Shown in pieces: positions 53,801-61,812 of a DNA stretch of 64,000 nt; position 1 is the stretch's first letter; each line of letters begins with the position of its first letter. The stretch spans positions 1 to 64,000 of the forward strand of contig DATBZF010000059.1 of the NCBI GenBank assembly GCA_036513315.1. The letters are read 5' to 3'. The DNA is from Roseiarcus sp036513315. Lineage in GTDB: Bacteria; Pseudomonadota; Alphaproteobacteria; Rhizobiales; Beijerinckiaceae. A model generated the notes under the pieces. That model saw only the letters and a list, made by a program, of their open reading frames with translations, was not told the DNA's origin and made no database searches. The position numbers were made by a program, and so were the translations under genes.

Positions 53801-54408
53801 TTGACGAGAGACTCGGCGGCGATCGCCAGGATCAGTCCGTCCTGATGTTCGGTCGGATCGACCCGGCGCGTGCCGAACGCCATGGCGAAAGCGGCGAGCA
53901 GAAGCGCGACGGCGAGAAAAAACAGCGACGAAGGCGCGGCGGGCGCAAGGCGCGCCTGTTCGAAGGAGCCGACCAGCATCATCATCGTCTGGGCGATCGC
54001 CTTGAGCTGCAGCGCGATATAGGGCGCGGCGCCGATCAGCGCGATGAGCGCGACCATCGCCGCGACATTCTGCGCCTTGCCATAGCGCGCCGAGACGAAA
54101 TCGGCGACGGAAGTAATGTTTTGCGCCTTGGCCAGCGCGGCGATGCGCGCCACCAACCTTTGGCCGAAACCGATCACCAGCACCGGCCCGATATAGATCG
54201 GCAGGAAATCGAGCCCATGCGCCGAGGCGATGCCGACCGAACCGTAATAGGTCCAGGTCGTGCAATAGACAGCCAGGCTAAGCGAATAGATCAGCGGCCG
54301 TCCGCGCGCGATGAAGCGCTGGCCGCCCTTGTCGCCCCAATAAGCGATAAGGAACAGGGCGCAGATATAGCCGAGCGCGCTGACGGTGACTGTCATGTCG
54401 TCCAACAT
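50878..54408 (-). CDS. Symporter-fused hybrid histidine kinase with receiver domain
   Basis: A 1176-residue sensor. The N-terminal half (about 1-540) is a sodium:solute symporter domain with about 13 helices, including CTTWTYYGSVGIASAHGLDF and ITSVADFVSARYGKAQN. A PAS domain (about 660-770), a coiled coil rich in Glu/Arg, the kinase core with H-box FLAAASHDILQPLNAARLYS, and ATP-binding motifs (NAIKYTPQG; DTGMGIPLAK) follow. A C-terminal receiver has Asp in VIIADYHLDDGDG. A GGGAGGA lies 10 bases before the ATG. Related proteins (CbrA, ErcS-like) couple solute flux to signalling. No cognate regulator adjoins it; the sensed solute is unknown. Confidence 0.88.
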   Translation of the reverse strand: MLDDMTVTVSALGYICALFLIAYWGDKGGQRFIARGRPLIYSLSLAVYCTTWTYYGSVGIASAHGLDFLPIYIGPVLVIGFGQRLVARIAALAKAQNITSVADFVSARYGKAQNVAAMVALIALIGAAPYIALQLKAIAQTMMMLVGSFEQARLAPAAPSSLFFLAVALLLAAFAMAFGTRRVDPTEHQDGLILAIAAESLVKLVAFLAVGAFVVWGMFGGLGDLARIAQRNPEIAAVMKNPPDPAAWIVTTILSALAILLLPRQFHVTIVENRDGRDTKTAAWLFPLYLVAINLFVAPLAIAGLATFADGTIDRDLTVLALPLSAGAHGLALLTMIGGLSAATAMVVVESVALSINVSNDLVMPLVLRGRSARSDAAGDIGSLVLLVRRGAILFVLFLGYVYIQLASQAALASLGLLSFAAVAQIAPAFLGALFWRRANARGAMAGLIAGSLAWVYTLLLPSLELNAAFAEFLEHGPLAIAWLRPAALFAWTSNPLVNGATLSLGVNIAAFVAFSLSRQANPIERLQANVFVGGAPTAKAQAFRLWRASTTAGELEATVARYLGADRANSALATFMAERGLPLEPSGEADAHLIRHAEHLLASAIGGSSARLVMSLLFSRRAMSGKSALKLIDDASSAIQSNRDLLQHALDHARQGITVFDRNLALTCWNREFCDLFELPPSLMRIGVGLDEIVRFNAERGIYGPGSVDDFVAERIESQLNEQEPLRLRLRPSMRVIEIRSARLPDGGIVTTYTDVTQNVEAEETLAAANERLERRVRERTEELERLNDELARAKIEADEANVSKTRFLAAASHDILQPLNAARLYSSALNEAAGAGNVDEQTNLARNVDASLEAVEEILSALLDISRLDAGATKPEIADCAVGEILAQLEIEFAPMARAKGLKLTFVASSLNVRSDRRLLRRLLRNLVSNAIKYTPQGKVLVGCRRRGAALRIEVWDTGMGIPLAKQKTVFEEFQRLAPGAKAARGLGLGLSIVERLGRVLGHEVALRSKSGAGSLFSVTAPLGVAAGAKQGQAAAAQDLSRAREPLNDLLVLAIDNEPRVLEGMRALLQKWNCRVLSAAGLSDAQAAVAAFRAAPDVIIADYHLDDGDGVAAISALRARFGAAIPAILATADRSPEVREVALRAQISILHKPLKPAQLRALLMRCKTMQVAAE

Positions 54409-54653
54409 CGATGCGCGCGTCCTCCCTGGCCGGCCCGGAGGCCGAGGCGGCTATCTTAGGCGCGCCGAGCGGGTTTGGCGACGCGGAGCGGCCAAGGCGG
54501 CGACGGGCCGGGAATGGCGATGGTCACAACTTGCAATGCGCAATTATTTGCGCATTTTATCAGGTGACGGCGCCGGGCGTCGCCCGCGTTATCGCAAAAG
54601 AAGCGGGGTGGCTCTAAGGCCGCTCAGCGCAATCGACCGTAGGGGCCTTCGAA

Positions 54654-55064
54654 ATGACCCGATATGTTGGCCTGCTCGACGGCGCCAAGGGCGCTTATGG
54701 AGTCATCTTTCCTGACTTGCCCGGCTGCGCGGCGGGCGGCGAAACCGTCGACGCGGTCATGTCGGACGCGATCGGGGCGATTCGCGAATGGATACTCGAT
54801 GCGCGAAACGACGGCGAGGCCGATCCGCTGGCGCGAGACTTCGAAGCGCTGAAGGCGGATCCGGAGGTCAGCGAGGCGCTGCGCGGAGGCGCGGCTTTCA
54901 TCGTCGTTCCGCTCGTCATCGAAACCGGATTGCCCGCCAGAGCCAATCTTTCGATCGATTCCGGACTGCTCGCCGCTATCGACGAAGCCGCGCAACTCGG
55001 CGGATTGACGCGCTCCGCCTTTATCGCCAGCGCCGCCCGCGCCAAGATCGAGCAAGCGGCGTAG
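54654..55064 (+). CDS. HicB-family antitoxin (solitary)
   Basis: A 136-residue HicB-type protein. The N-terminal partial RNase H-like domain reads YVGLLDGAKGAYGVIFPDLP then GCAAGGETVDAVMSDAIGAI, and the C-terminal RHH/CopG-like part is LPARANLSIDSGLLAAIDEA, followed by LTRSAFIASAARAKIEQ. HicB normally neutralises the HicA RNA nuclease and represses its operon. No HicA gene is present; a frame just upstream ends ARVIAKEAGWL, which recalls a HicA N-terminus, but then stops. Solitary HicB proteins are common in alphaproteobacteria. A TAGGGG sequence precedes the ATG. Confidence 0.8.
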   Translation: MTRYVGLLDGAKGAYGVIFPDLPGCAAGGETVDAVMSDAIGAIREWILDARNDGEADPLARDFEALKADPEVSEALRGGAAFIVVPLVIETGLPARANLSIDSGLLAAIDEAAQLGGLTRSAFIASAARAKIEQAA

Positions 55065-55139
55065 GGCGACGCCCAGCGGTGCTTGACGGATGCGCGCGCC
55101 GGGGCGACGCTGCGGTCCACGAAAAACAGGGAGGATTTC

Positions 55140-55535
55140 ATGCTGACCCGACGCGGATTCGTGGGCTGCGCGCTTTGCGCGATTTCGGGCTTCGCCGCCA
55201 CCGGCGTCGCGGCGCAGGCGTCGGGCATCAAGCGCACCATTCTCAACCAGACCGACGGGCCCGCCGACGGCTATGTCACGATCAGCGCGCGCGTCGAAAT
55301 CGACGCCGGCGCGACGGTCGCCCGCCACACCCATCCCGGCATCGAGGCAAGTTATCTGATCGAAGGCGCCGTCGAACTCGAGGTCGACGGTGAGGCGCCG
55401 CGCCAATTGCAGCCGGGCGACGCCTTCCAGGTTCCCGCGGGAAAACCGCATGCGGCCAAGAACGGCCCGGCGAAGGCAGTGCTTTCGGGCGTCTATGTCG
55501 TCGAAAAGGGCAAGCCGCTCGCCTCGCCTGCCTGA
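55140..55535 (+). CDS. Exported cupin-domain protein
   Basis: A 131-residue protein with a signal carrying twin arginines (MLTRRGFVGCALCAISGFAA) and one cupin barrel. Cupin motif 1 is HTHPGIEASYLIEG, with two His and a Glu as metal ligands; motif 2 is PGDAFQVPAGKPHAAKNG. It is probably a periplasmic metal-binding protein of unknown activity. GGGAGGA precedes the ATG. Its last 43 bases overlap the end of the convergent Lrp gene, so the two transcripts would be antisense at their 3' ends. Confidence 0.83.
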   Translation: MLTRRGFVGCALCAISGFAATGVAAQASGIKRTILNQTDGPADGYVTISARVEIDAGATVARHTHPGIEASYLIEGAVELEVDGEAPRQLQPGDAFQVPAGKPHAAKNGPAKAVLSGVYVVEKGKPLASPA

Positions 55536-56017
55536 CGTCGCCGCCTGTCCTCGCGCAAGATCGGCGGCAGGCGCCGGTTGACCGGCGACGACTGGATAAT
55601 CGAGGTGTTGGTCATCGCATAGGGAATGATCTGATCGATTAGCTTCTCCAGTTGCTCGACGGAGGGCAGATGGGCGCGCGCGATGAAACAATCCTCGCCG
55701 GTGATCCGGTCGCATTCGACAATATCAGGCAGGGCGCTGAGCAGGGCGGCGACCTTCTGCAATTGGCCGGGCGCCGGCCGGATGCGCAGCCAGGCGGCGA
55801 TCGGCAGGCCGAGCGCTTTGGGACTGATGGTCAGCGTATAGCCTTCGATCACGCCGGCCTCCTCCAGTCGCCGAATCCGCTCCGCCACGCTCGGCGCCGA
55901 TAGTCCGACGAGCCGGGCCAGATCAGCGACGCTGACCCTGGCGTCGCCGGCCAGGGCGTCAAGAATACGAACATCGACAGCATCGATTTCGCCATTTTCA
56001 TATCGAAGGCGTTTCAC
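55493..56017 (-). CDS. Lrp/AsnC-family regulator
   Basis: A 174-residue feast/famine regulator. The HTH is DAVDVRILDALAGDARVSVA then LARLVGLSAPSVAERIRRLE, and the ligand-binding RAM domain follows from about residue 70. The GTG at 56017 is chosen for the GAGGT 7 bases upstream; a TTG at 56044 would add nine residues. The C-terminal tail (RRRRQAGEASGLPFSTT) is unusual and lies in the overlap with the cupin gene. It is divergent from an EamA exporter, so amino-acid-responsive control of that exporter is likely. Confidence 0.84.
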   Translation of the reverse strand: MKRLRYENGEIDAVDVRILDALAGDARVSVADLARLVGLSAPSVAERIRRLEEAGVIEGYTLTISPKALGLPIAAWLRIRPAPGQLQKVAALLSALPDIVECDRITGEDCFIARAHLPSVEQLEKLIDQIIPYAMTNTSIIQSSPVNRRLPPILREDRRRRQAGEASGLPFSTT

Positions 56018-56119
56018 GGCGTTGACCTCATATTGCCTAAGCAAAATGCGACTGTAGCATCTCTATTGTCATTCAAAAACACGATCTTTCCTCTCATAAT
56101 GAGGCCTCGGAGGGATCAC

Positions 56120-57028
56120 ATGTCGAGACCGGGGCTGAATTTCACGACCGCCGCCCATGCCGCGCCGCCGCAGGCCTGGTTCGCGGTCAGCGCAATCTTC
56201 CATTATCTCGGCCCCTCTTTCGCGGTCCTGCTGTTCCCAGCGGTCGGCGTCACGGGCATCGCGTGGATGCGGATCGCCTCGGCAGCCGCGATCTTTGCGC
56301 CCTGGACCAAACCGTGGCGGACGATTCGTCTGGCCGATGCGCGAAGGCGAGCCTTGCTGATCGGCCTCGGCGCCTGCCTCGCCATCATGAACACGTCGTT
56401 CTATCTCGCGCTCGACCGGCTGCCGATGAGCCTGGTGGCGGCGATGGAATTCGTCGGCACGATTGGCGTCGCGCTCTATACTTTGCGCACGCCCCGCAAT
56501 TTCGCCGCGCTGGCGCTCGCCGTTCTCGGCGTGTTTTTGCTGATCGACGTCCGATGGTCGAACGATCCGATCGGCCTATTCTGGGCGGCGCTGAATGGCG
56601 CGCTATTCGTCGGCTATATCGTGCTCGGCCACAAGATTTCGCAAAACGGCGCCAGCGGCGGCGTTGAGCGCCTGGGGGCGGCGATGGGAATCGCCTTCGT
56701 CTTCATCATGCCGATCGGCTTCATCCAGGCGATCAAGGCGTTGGCGACGCCGCAACTGGTTCTGGCCGGCATCGGCGTCGGCATCTGTTCGTCCGTCATT
56801 CCTTATGTCTGCGATCAGCTCGCGATGTCGCGTATGCCGCGCGCGAGTTTCGCGCTGATGCTCGCGCTGCTGCCGGCGACCGCAACCTTGATCGGCATAT
56901 TCGTCCTCGCGCAAATGCCGAGCCTGCGCGATAGCATCGGCGTGCTGCTGGTGATGGCCGGCGTCGCGATCCACAAGCCGGTCGCGACGCCAGCGCATGC
57001 ACAGGACGCACCGATTCTGGCGACGTGA
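56120..57028 (+). CDS. EamA-family exporter (RhtA-like)
   Basis: A ten-helix DMT-superfamily transporter, 302 residues. Two EamA repeats are visible; FYLALDRLPMSLVAAMEFVG and IPYVCDQLAMSRMPRASFAL are the paired family segments. RhtA exports threonine and homoserine, and several relatives export other amino acids. A GGAGGGA ribosome binding site supports the ATG at 56120. It is divergent from an Lrp-type regulator with 102 bases between, a common regulator/exporter arrangement. The exported amino acid is not predictable. Confidence 0.83.
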   Translation: MSRPGLNFTTAAHAAPPQAWFAVSAIFHYLGPSFAVLLFPAVGVTGIAWMRIASAAAIFAPWTKPWRTIRLADARRRALLIGLGACLAIMNTSFYLALDRLPMSLVAAMEFVGTIGVALYTLRTPRNFAALALAVLGVFLLIDVRWSNDPIGLFWAALNGALFVGYIVLGHKISQNGASGGVERLGAAMGIAFVFIMPIGFIQAIKALATPQLVLAGIGVGICSSVIPYVCDQLAMSRMPRASFALMLALLPATATLIGIFVLAQMPSLRDSIGVLLVMAGVAIHKPVATPAHAQDAPILAT

Positions 57029-57083
57029 GAGCCGGCCAGCGGCTGCGGAGGCCCGCGATGGCGAGCGCGGCGCCTCAAGCGCC

Positions 57084-57536
57084 TTACGCCACAGTGACCT
57101 CAGTCTTCACCGAATTGGCGATGAAGCAGACTTCATGCGCCTCATGGTGCATATGGTCGAGCTTGGCCTTGTCGGGCGCCGCGCCGGTCCATTCGATCCT
57201 GGGATGCAGCACGACCTTAGTGACAGCCTGCTTGCCCGGCGCGATCTCCTCCATCACGCCCTCGGCATGGTCGCGATAGGCGGCGATGGAGAAGCCGGCG
57301 AGCCGCGCGATATGCAGAAACGACAGCATATGGCAATTGGAGAGCGCGGCGACCAGCATTTCCTCCGGATCGACGGCGGCCTCATCAGCCCATTTGCCGA
57401 CGACATGCGGCGAGGCCGAGGCCGGGATGACGGCGCCGCCATCGAAAGTCAGCGTGTGGCCGCGGCTGTAGCGGCCCTTGAGAAAATCCTCGCCGTCCTT
57501 CAGCTTCCAGCTTACATCAGCGCTATAGGTCGCCAT
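57084..57536 (-). CDS. OsmC/Ohr-family protein
   Basis: A 150-residue OsmC-like peroxidase-fold protein. The first redox Cys is in ALSNCHMLSFLH and the second in HEVCFIANSV, as in organic hydroperoxide resistance enzymes. It begins MATYSADVSWKLKDGEDFLK with GAGGAG upstream, so the start at 57536 is preferred over longer frames. It would reduce organic hydroperoxides in the cytoplasm with a thiol donor. No OhrR-type regulator is adjacent. Confidence 0.85.
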   Translation of the reverse strand: MATYSADVSWKLKDGEDFLKGRYSRGHTLTFDGGAVIPASASPHVVGKWADEAAVDPEEMLVAALSNCHMLSFLHIARLAGFSIAAYRDHAEGVMEEIAPGKQAVTKVVLHPRIEWTGAAPDKAKLDHMHHEAHEVCFIANSVKTEVTVA

Positions 57537-57624
57537 CTGCTCCTCGCCATCAAATGCGCTTGCGCGATTCGCCGCATCAAGTCCGAGGCGGCCGTAAAAC
57601 GCCACGGGTGCGATTCTCCGCCAA

Positions 57625-58800
57625 TTATTTAGCGAGCCCAGGCCACGGCTGATAGTGCCGGCTGCCGAGATACGCATCGAGCCGGTCTTCCGGAACAAAG
57701 CCGTCCAGCGTGAACTTTTGCAGACGCCGGCCGTCGACGGTCTCGCTGGTGTAAAGGTCGCCTTTGGAATCCACGGCGATCATATGGAGCAGCGTGAACT
57801 CCCCGGCGCCGTGCCCGGCCCCGCCAAAACCGCCGATGATCTCGCCGCTCTGGTGGTCGAGTATCCAGAGAACTTCGTTGCCGGAATCGACGACATACAT
57901 GTATTTCTGTTCGGGGTCGGGCGAAAATGCGACATCGAGCGCCGAGCCGATCGCCTGGCGCCCAGGCGTGCCGTCGGGCGCTGGCGAATAGGCGGTTCCC
58001 GCCTTCACCAGGATGACCCGTTTCAGCGCGCCCGTCTTGTCGAACACTTCGATCCGGTCGTTGCCGCGATCGCAGACATAGAGAAATCCCTCGCGGTCGA
58101 ATTTCGCGCAATGGGGATGGCCGCCACCCATCAGCGCGAACAGACCCTTGTCCGCGCCCGCCTCGCCCCATTGGCGCAGGAACTTGCCTTGTGCGTCGAA
58201 AACGACGATTCGGTGATTGCCATAGCCATCGGCGATATAGATGTCGCCATTTGCGGGATCGATCGCGATGTCAGCGGGCTCGTTAAGAAGCGTCGGGCTC
58301 TTGTTGCCGCCCGGCTCGCCGCATTTTTCCTCCGTATTATCGCAGACGCCCTTGCGGCCGATTTGCAACAGCATGGTCTTGCCGTCATGCGTCCATTTCT
58401 GCACGATTCCGTCGTTGTTGCCGGCGATCCAGAGGTTATTGTCCTTGTCGACGAAACAACCATGCGGACCTTTCGGCATCGCCTTTGGATCGCCCCAGGC
58501 GTTGACGATGGCGCCATCCGCATCATATTCGATCACAATCGGCGCCGGCTGCTTGCCGACCTTGCTCTCCATTGCGGTGAGATCGGCGCGGTTGACGCCG
58601 AACACATGATCCGAATTGTCGACGCAAATGCCGCCGACCGAGCCTGTCACCCATCGATCGGGCAGCGGCTTTGGCCAATAAGGGTCGACGAGAAAGCGCG
58701 GCACATTGCTGTCAGCAGCGCACACGGACGGCGCGAAGCCGGCGGCGACCAAAGCGCCGAATCCGAGCACACCCGCAAGCACATCCCTCCGGATCCGCAT
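57625..58800 (-). CDS. Exported NHL-repeat beta-propeller protein
   Basis: A 391-residue secreted protein. The signal MRIRRDVLAGVLGFGALVAA ends near VCAADS. Multiple NHL-type blades follow, for example LNEPADIAIDPANGDIYIAD with GYGNHRIVVFDAQGKFLRQW, and FDREGFLYVCDRGNDRIEVF. Six blades would close a propeller. A cysteine pair (CDNTEEKC) sits in one inter-blade loop. The start is fixed by the signal peptide and GGGAGAGG upstream, although the frame is open to 59403. Ligand and activity are unknown; some such proteins bind sugars or lyase substrates. Confidence 0.78.
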   Translation of the reverse strand: MRIRRDVLAGVLGFGALVAAGFAPSVCAADSNVPRFLVDPYWPKPLPDRWVTGSVGGICVDNSDHVFGVNRADLTAMESKVGKQPAPIVIEYDADGAIVNAWGDPKAMPKGPHGCFVDKDNNLWIAGNNDGIVQKWTHDGKTMLLQIGRKGVCDNTEEKCGEPGGNKSPTLLNEPADIAIDPANGDIYIADGYGNHRIVVFDAQGKFLRQWGEAGADKGLFALMGGGHPHCAKFDREGFLYVCDRGNDRIEVFDKTGALKRVILVKAGTAYSPAPDGTPGRQAIGSALDVAFSPDPEQKYMYVVDSGNEVLWILDHQSGEIIGGFGGAGHGAGEFTLLHMIAVDSKGDLYTSETVDGRRLQKFTLDGFVPEDRLDAYLGSRHYQPWPGLAK

Positions 58801-58875
58801 GGTCGCCTCTCCCTTACCAGTCCGAGGCGGGCGAAGAGGCTCAATCGGCCCCGCAAGCGCTCGACTCGCGCAGCG

Positions 58876-58929
58876 CCTGGGATCGCCGGCGACCCACCCC
58901 CCTGCGGAGAGACCGGCCGCGATCCCAGG
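58876..58929. terminator. Inverted repeat after the PDZ gene
   Basis: CCTGGGATCGC (58876-58886) and GCGATCCCAGG (58919-58929) are perfect 11-bp reverse complements with 32 bases between. They lie between the PDZ gene's stop (minus strand) and the start of the NHL-repeat gene. There is no clear T-tract, so this may be a weak terminator or an mRNA-processing hairpin. Confidence 0.4.
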
Positions 58930-58949
58930 ACGATTATTCACCACCCGTC

Positions 58950-59726
58950 CTAACGGCAGAAGACGGCCCAGATCGAATCCTTGCATCTTTGGCACATGCC
59001 GGCCGTCTCGGTGGCGACGTAATTCAGATCGGCTTTGGACGAACTGATCAGCGCGGGTCCGTCGGCGGCGACGCGTCCCTGCGCATCCATGGCGACCGAG
59101 CCGAGTTTGACGTTGATCGTACGCGCCGCGCCGTCGCGCAGGATGCCGATCGCGGCGGTCGCCTCGGGGGCATTCTGCGCCACGCGGCGCACCAGTTCCT
59201 TGGGGTCGGCGACATCGGCGCCATTCACCGACGTGATGACGTCGCCGGTTTTCACGCCGGCCGCCTCCGCCGGGGAGCCGGCCATCGCCCTGGCGACGAG
59301 CACGCCGGCGGCCGCCTTGGCGCTGGAGCCGGCGGCGGCGAGTGGTTGAACTTCGACGCCGAGCCAGCCATGCATGGAGGCGCCGGCGGCTTTCGATTTG
59401 CAACTGAACTTTTGCGCGCCGAGCCGGACGATCGACGCGCTCAATTTGCTGTTGTAGAAAGTTTCAGCCTTGCGAAGAGCCTCCTGCGTGACACAGGCCT
59501 GAATGCCCTGCTTCGCCCTTGTCGCGAAATCGTCCGGCTGGCCGCAATAGCTGAGGATCGCCTCTTCAAAAGCGAGCAAGTCCAGGCGATTCCAGAAAAA
59601 CTGCTCCTGGTCCTTGGTCATGCGCGCGAAATCGAGCGAACCATATTGCTGATCGTCGGCATGGCCTGGAGATGAGCCGCAAAGCGCCAGCGTCAAACCC
59701 AGGACGATCGAGATTCCCGCGCGCAA
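58950..59726 (-). CDS. Exported PDZ-domain protein
   Basis: A 258-residue protein with a signal peptide (MRAGISIVLGLTLALCGSSP) and a helical, Cys-containing segment, then one PDZ domain (about 115-205): GWLGVEVQPLAAAGSSAKAA, ARAMAGSPAEAAGVKTGDVI and SVNGADVADPKELVR. The C-terminus has MCQRCKDSIW, a CxxC pair. No protease domain is present, so it is a stand-alone PDZ, perhaps an adaptor. The TTG start at 59726 is preceded by GAGGATAG. It may be co-transcribed with the NHL-repeat gene downstream. Confidence 0.72.
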   Translation of the reverse strand: MRAGISIVLGLTLALCGSSPGHADDQQYGSLDFARMTKDQEQFFWNRLDLLAFEEAILSYCGQPDDFATRAKQGIQACVTQEALRKAETFYNSKLSASIVRLGAQKFSCKSKAAGASMHGWLGVEVQPLAAAGSSAKAAAGVLVARAMAGSPAEAAGVKTGDVITSVNGADVADPKELVRRVAQNAPEATAAIGILRDGAARTINVKLGSVAMDAQGRVAADGPALISSSKADLNYVATETAGMCQRCKDSIWAVFCR

Positions 59727-59877
59727 GGACTATCCTCATCCTACTATCTTAAGCCGCTATTGCGCCGCATGAATATCAGGGCGCGCGCGGATGGGTCAAT
59801 TGGTCGGGTGGAGCGGAGCGTCGAACCAGAGAGACGAATTGCTTCATCGGATTCACGGCGGAGCGGCGCGCCTCACC

Positions 59878-60903
59878 CTAAAATCCAGACGACGCCTGGC
59901 TATCGTCGACCGCGATTCCGGCGCGGGCGCGGCGCGCGCTGCTGGCGAGCTTGCCGGGTCGATCCTCACTGGCCGGCTTGCCTGTCGCCAGCCGCAGCAC
60001 CGCGGCATAGCTCGGCTGCACTTCCATCCGCGCCGCGTGGGGCCCGCGCGCGAGAATCTGGTGCACGCGCGGCAGGTTGTAGCAGGGGACATAGAACAAC
60101 AGATGATGTTCGAGATGATAGTTCACGTAATAGGGCGCGATGAACAGACGCTCCAGAAAGCCCGCATGGGTGGTGCGCGTGTTGCGCAAGGGATCGTCGC
60201 TGTCGGGCACGACCGCATGTTCGGCGATGTTGCGAATGCGGGTGATCACCATCATCCAGGTCATCAGCGGCAAAAGCCACAGCAACGGATACGCCCACCA
60301 GGCGCCCGCCGCGGCGAGCCCGGCGAAGAGAACAGCGTTGGCGAGCAACTGGGGCCCGAGCTTGCTCCGGAAAAAAGCGGCGCGCCGCGCGAGCGGCCAT
60401 GAGCGATCGCCGAGCGCGTTGAGCAACTGCGCCTTGCGCTGGGCGAATCCGGTCTGGCCGCTGATGTCGCGCCAGAATTTCCGCCGGTAGCTTGGCCGCG
60501 TGATCGGGAAAGGCGCTGACAGCACAAGATCGGGATCGTCGTCCTGCTGCGTATGCGCGTGATGCTGCAGATGATAGCGGCGATAGGCCTCCGTTTCGGC
60601 GAAGACCGGGTAGGCGCAGAAATATTGGCTGAGCGCAATGTTCAATCGGGGGCTGCAGGCGAGAGCGCCATGGGCGCCGTCATGCATCAGGATCGCCAGG
60701 CCGAGCTGACGCGAGCCGATGATCGCCACCGCCAGCAGGAAGGTGAAAGGATTGGGCCAAAGCGCGACCATCGCCATGGCGCCAAGGATCAGAGCCCAGG
60801 CATGGGCGATCAGGCCGACGCTCTTCCAGAGGACGCGCGTGCGCACGGCGACAAGCTCCTCGTCGGTCATCAGTTCGCGCGCGCGAAGGCGAAGCACGGT
60901 CAT
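59878..60903 (-). CDS. Membrane fatty acid desaturase
   Basis: A 341-residue di-iron desaturase. The three His boxes are HDGAHGA, HLQHHAHTQ and NYHLEHHLLFYVPCYNLPRV, spaced among four predicted membrane helices. It would introduce a double bond into lipid-bound or ACP-bound acyl chains or a carotenoid-like lipid. It overlaps the TetR gene by 4 bases (ATGA), so the pair is one operon. That coupling suggests the regulator senses a lipid or acyl compound and tunes membrane unsaturation. Confidence 0.87.
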   Translation of the reverse strand: MTVLRLRARELMTDEELVAVRTRVLWKSVGLIAHAWALILGAMAMVALWPNPFTFLLAVAIIGSRQLGLAILMHDGAHGALACSPRLNIALSQYFCAYPVFAETEAYRRYHLQHHAHTQQDDDPDLVLSAPFPITRPSYRRKFWRDISGQTGFAQRKAQLLNALGDRSWPLARRAAFFRSKLGPQLLANAVLFAGLAAAGAWWAYPLLWLLPLMTWMMVITRIRNIAEHAVVPDSDDPLRNTRTTHAGFLERLFIAPYYVNYHLEHHLLFYVPCYNLPRVHQILARGPHAARMEVQPSYAAVLRLATGKPASEDRPGKLASSARRARAGIAVDDSQASSGF

Positions 60904-61574
60904 CGCTGTTTCTCCGAATGAACGAGTTTCGGCCGCGCCTGCTCTGTCGGCGCGTCGGCCTGAGCGCCGAGGAGACGCATCATCTCCGCGGCGAGCGCGG
61001 CGGTCGCGCGGCCCATCGCACGGCCTTCGAGCGTGACGCCGATGGCGAGGGCCCAGAAGCGTCGCGCGCTCGTCGCCGGATCGAGCCGCGACCGCCAGCC
61101 GCGCGCCGTCATCTGCGCCGCATAGGCGCGCAGGCCTTCGGCATGCAGGCGCTCGATAGTCCGTTCGACCAGGGGCGCGAGATCCTGACGACGGCGGGTG
61201 AGATTCATCGCTTCTATGAAGAAGCCAAGGGAGTCCGAGCCCATCACGCTCTGGACCAACGAACGGGTATAGGCGTGCGGCGAGAGCTGCTTGCCCGCAT
61301 TCTGTTCGGCAGAGCGGCCGAGATAGAGCGCGTCGCGGCAGGCCGCCTCGACGAACAGCGCCTCCTTGGTGCGAAAATAATAGGTGATCTGGCTCGGGAA
61401 CGCGTCGGCCGCCGTTGCGATGTCGGCGATCGAAACCGCCGCTAACCCACGTTCCTTGAACTGTCGGCTCGCCGCATCGAGAAGACGCGAGCGCATCTGC
61501 CGGCCCGCATCGCGCGTGGCGCGCACAGCGTGCTTGGGATCGCCCGAAGTCTCATGCGCAGCGGCGCTTTTCAT
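60900..61574 (-). CDS. TetR-family regulator
   Basis: A 224-residue repressor. The HTH is in LLDAASRQFKERGLAAVSIA and DIATAADAFPSQITYYFRTK with EALFVEAACRD after it, while the C-terminal half is the ligand/dimerisation part. It is the first gene of an operon with the desaturase. A perfect palindrome 53 bases upstream of its start (61627-61643) is a plausible autoregulatory operator. Tolerance of the DNA-binding helix to Pro (AFPSQ) is unusual but seen in the subgroup. Confidence 0.83.
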   Translation of the reverse strand: MKSAAAHETSGDPKHAVRATRDAGRQMRSRLLDAASRQFKERGLAAVSIADIATAADAFPSQITYYFRTKEALFVEAACRDALYLGRSAEQNAGKQLSPHAYTRSLVQSVMGSDSLGFFIEAMNLTRRRQDLAPLVERTIERLHAEGLRAYAAQMTARGWRSRLDPATSARRFWALAIGVTLEGRAMGRATAALAAEMMRLLGAQADAPTEQARPKLVHSEKQR

Positions 61575-61626
61575 TTCGTCCTGTCATCGACGCCGGGCGC
61601 TATCTCGCCAGGCTGCCGAGCAGTTA

Positions 61627-61643
61627 TTTGTATGTCATACAAA
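61627..61643. promoter_or_regulatory. Perfect 17-bp palindrome, probable TetR operator
   Basis: TTTGTATG-T-CATACAAA is a perfect palindrome around a single central base, 53 bases upstream of the tetR start. Its size and symmetry match TetR-type operators. It is much more AT-rich than its surroundings. It also lies at the start of a plus-strand reading frame discussed among the findings. Confidence 0.7.
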
Positions 61644-61812
61644 CAAATACGTCAAGTCTGGAGATCGTCGGCGCGGTTGCCGTCACTCTGTTCATTTTGC
61701 TGGTCCCGGCGCTATCAGCGCTCATCACCGCGCCTTTGCTCGCCTTCCTGCTCAAAGCCTGGGGGAAAAACCCGCGCTCTGATGGCGTCGGCGTCGGGCG
61801 AGCGGTCGCGGC

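Noticed and set aside
56066..56103. Promoter and Lrp site before the EamA gene
   Set aside because: CATAAT at 56095 and an 11-base CTCATAATGAG palindrome are suggestive, but no -35 at acceptable spacing is good enough to annotate.
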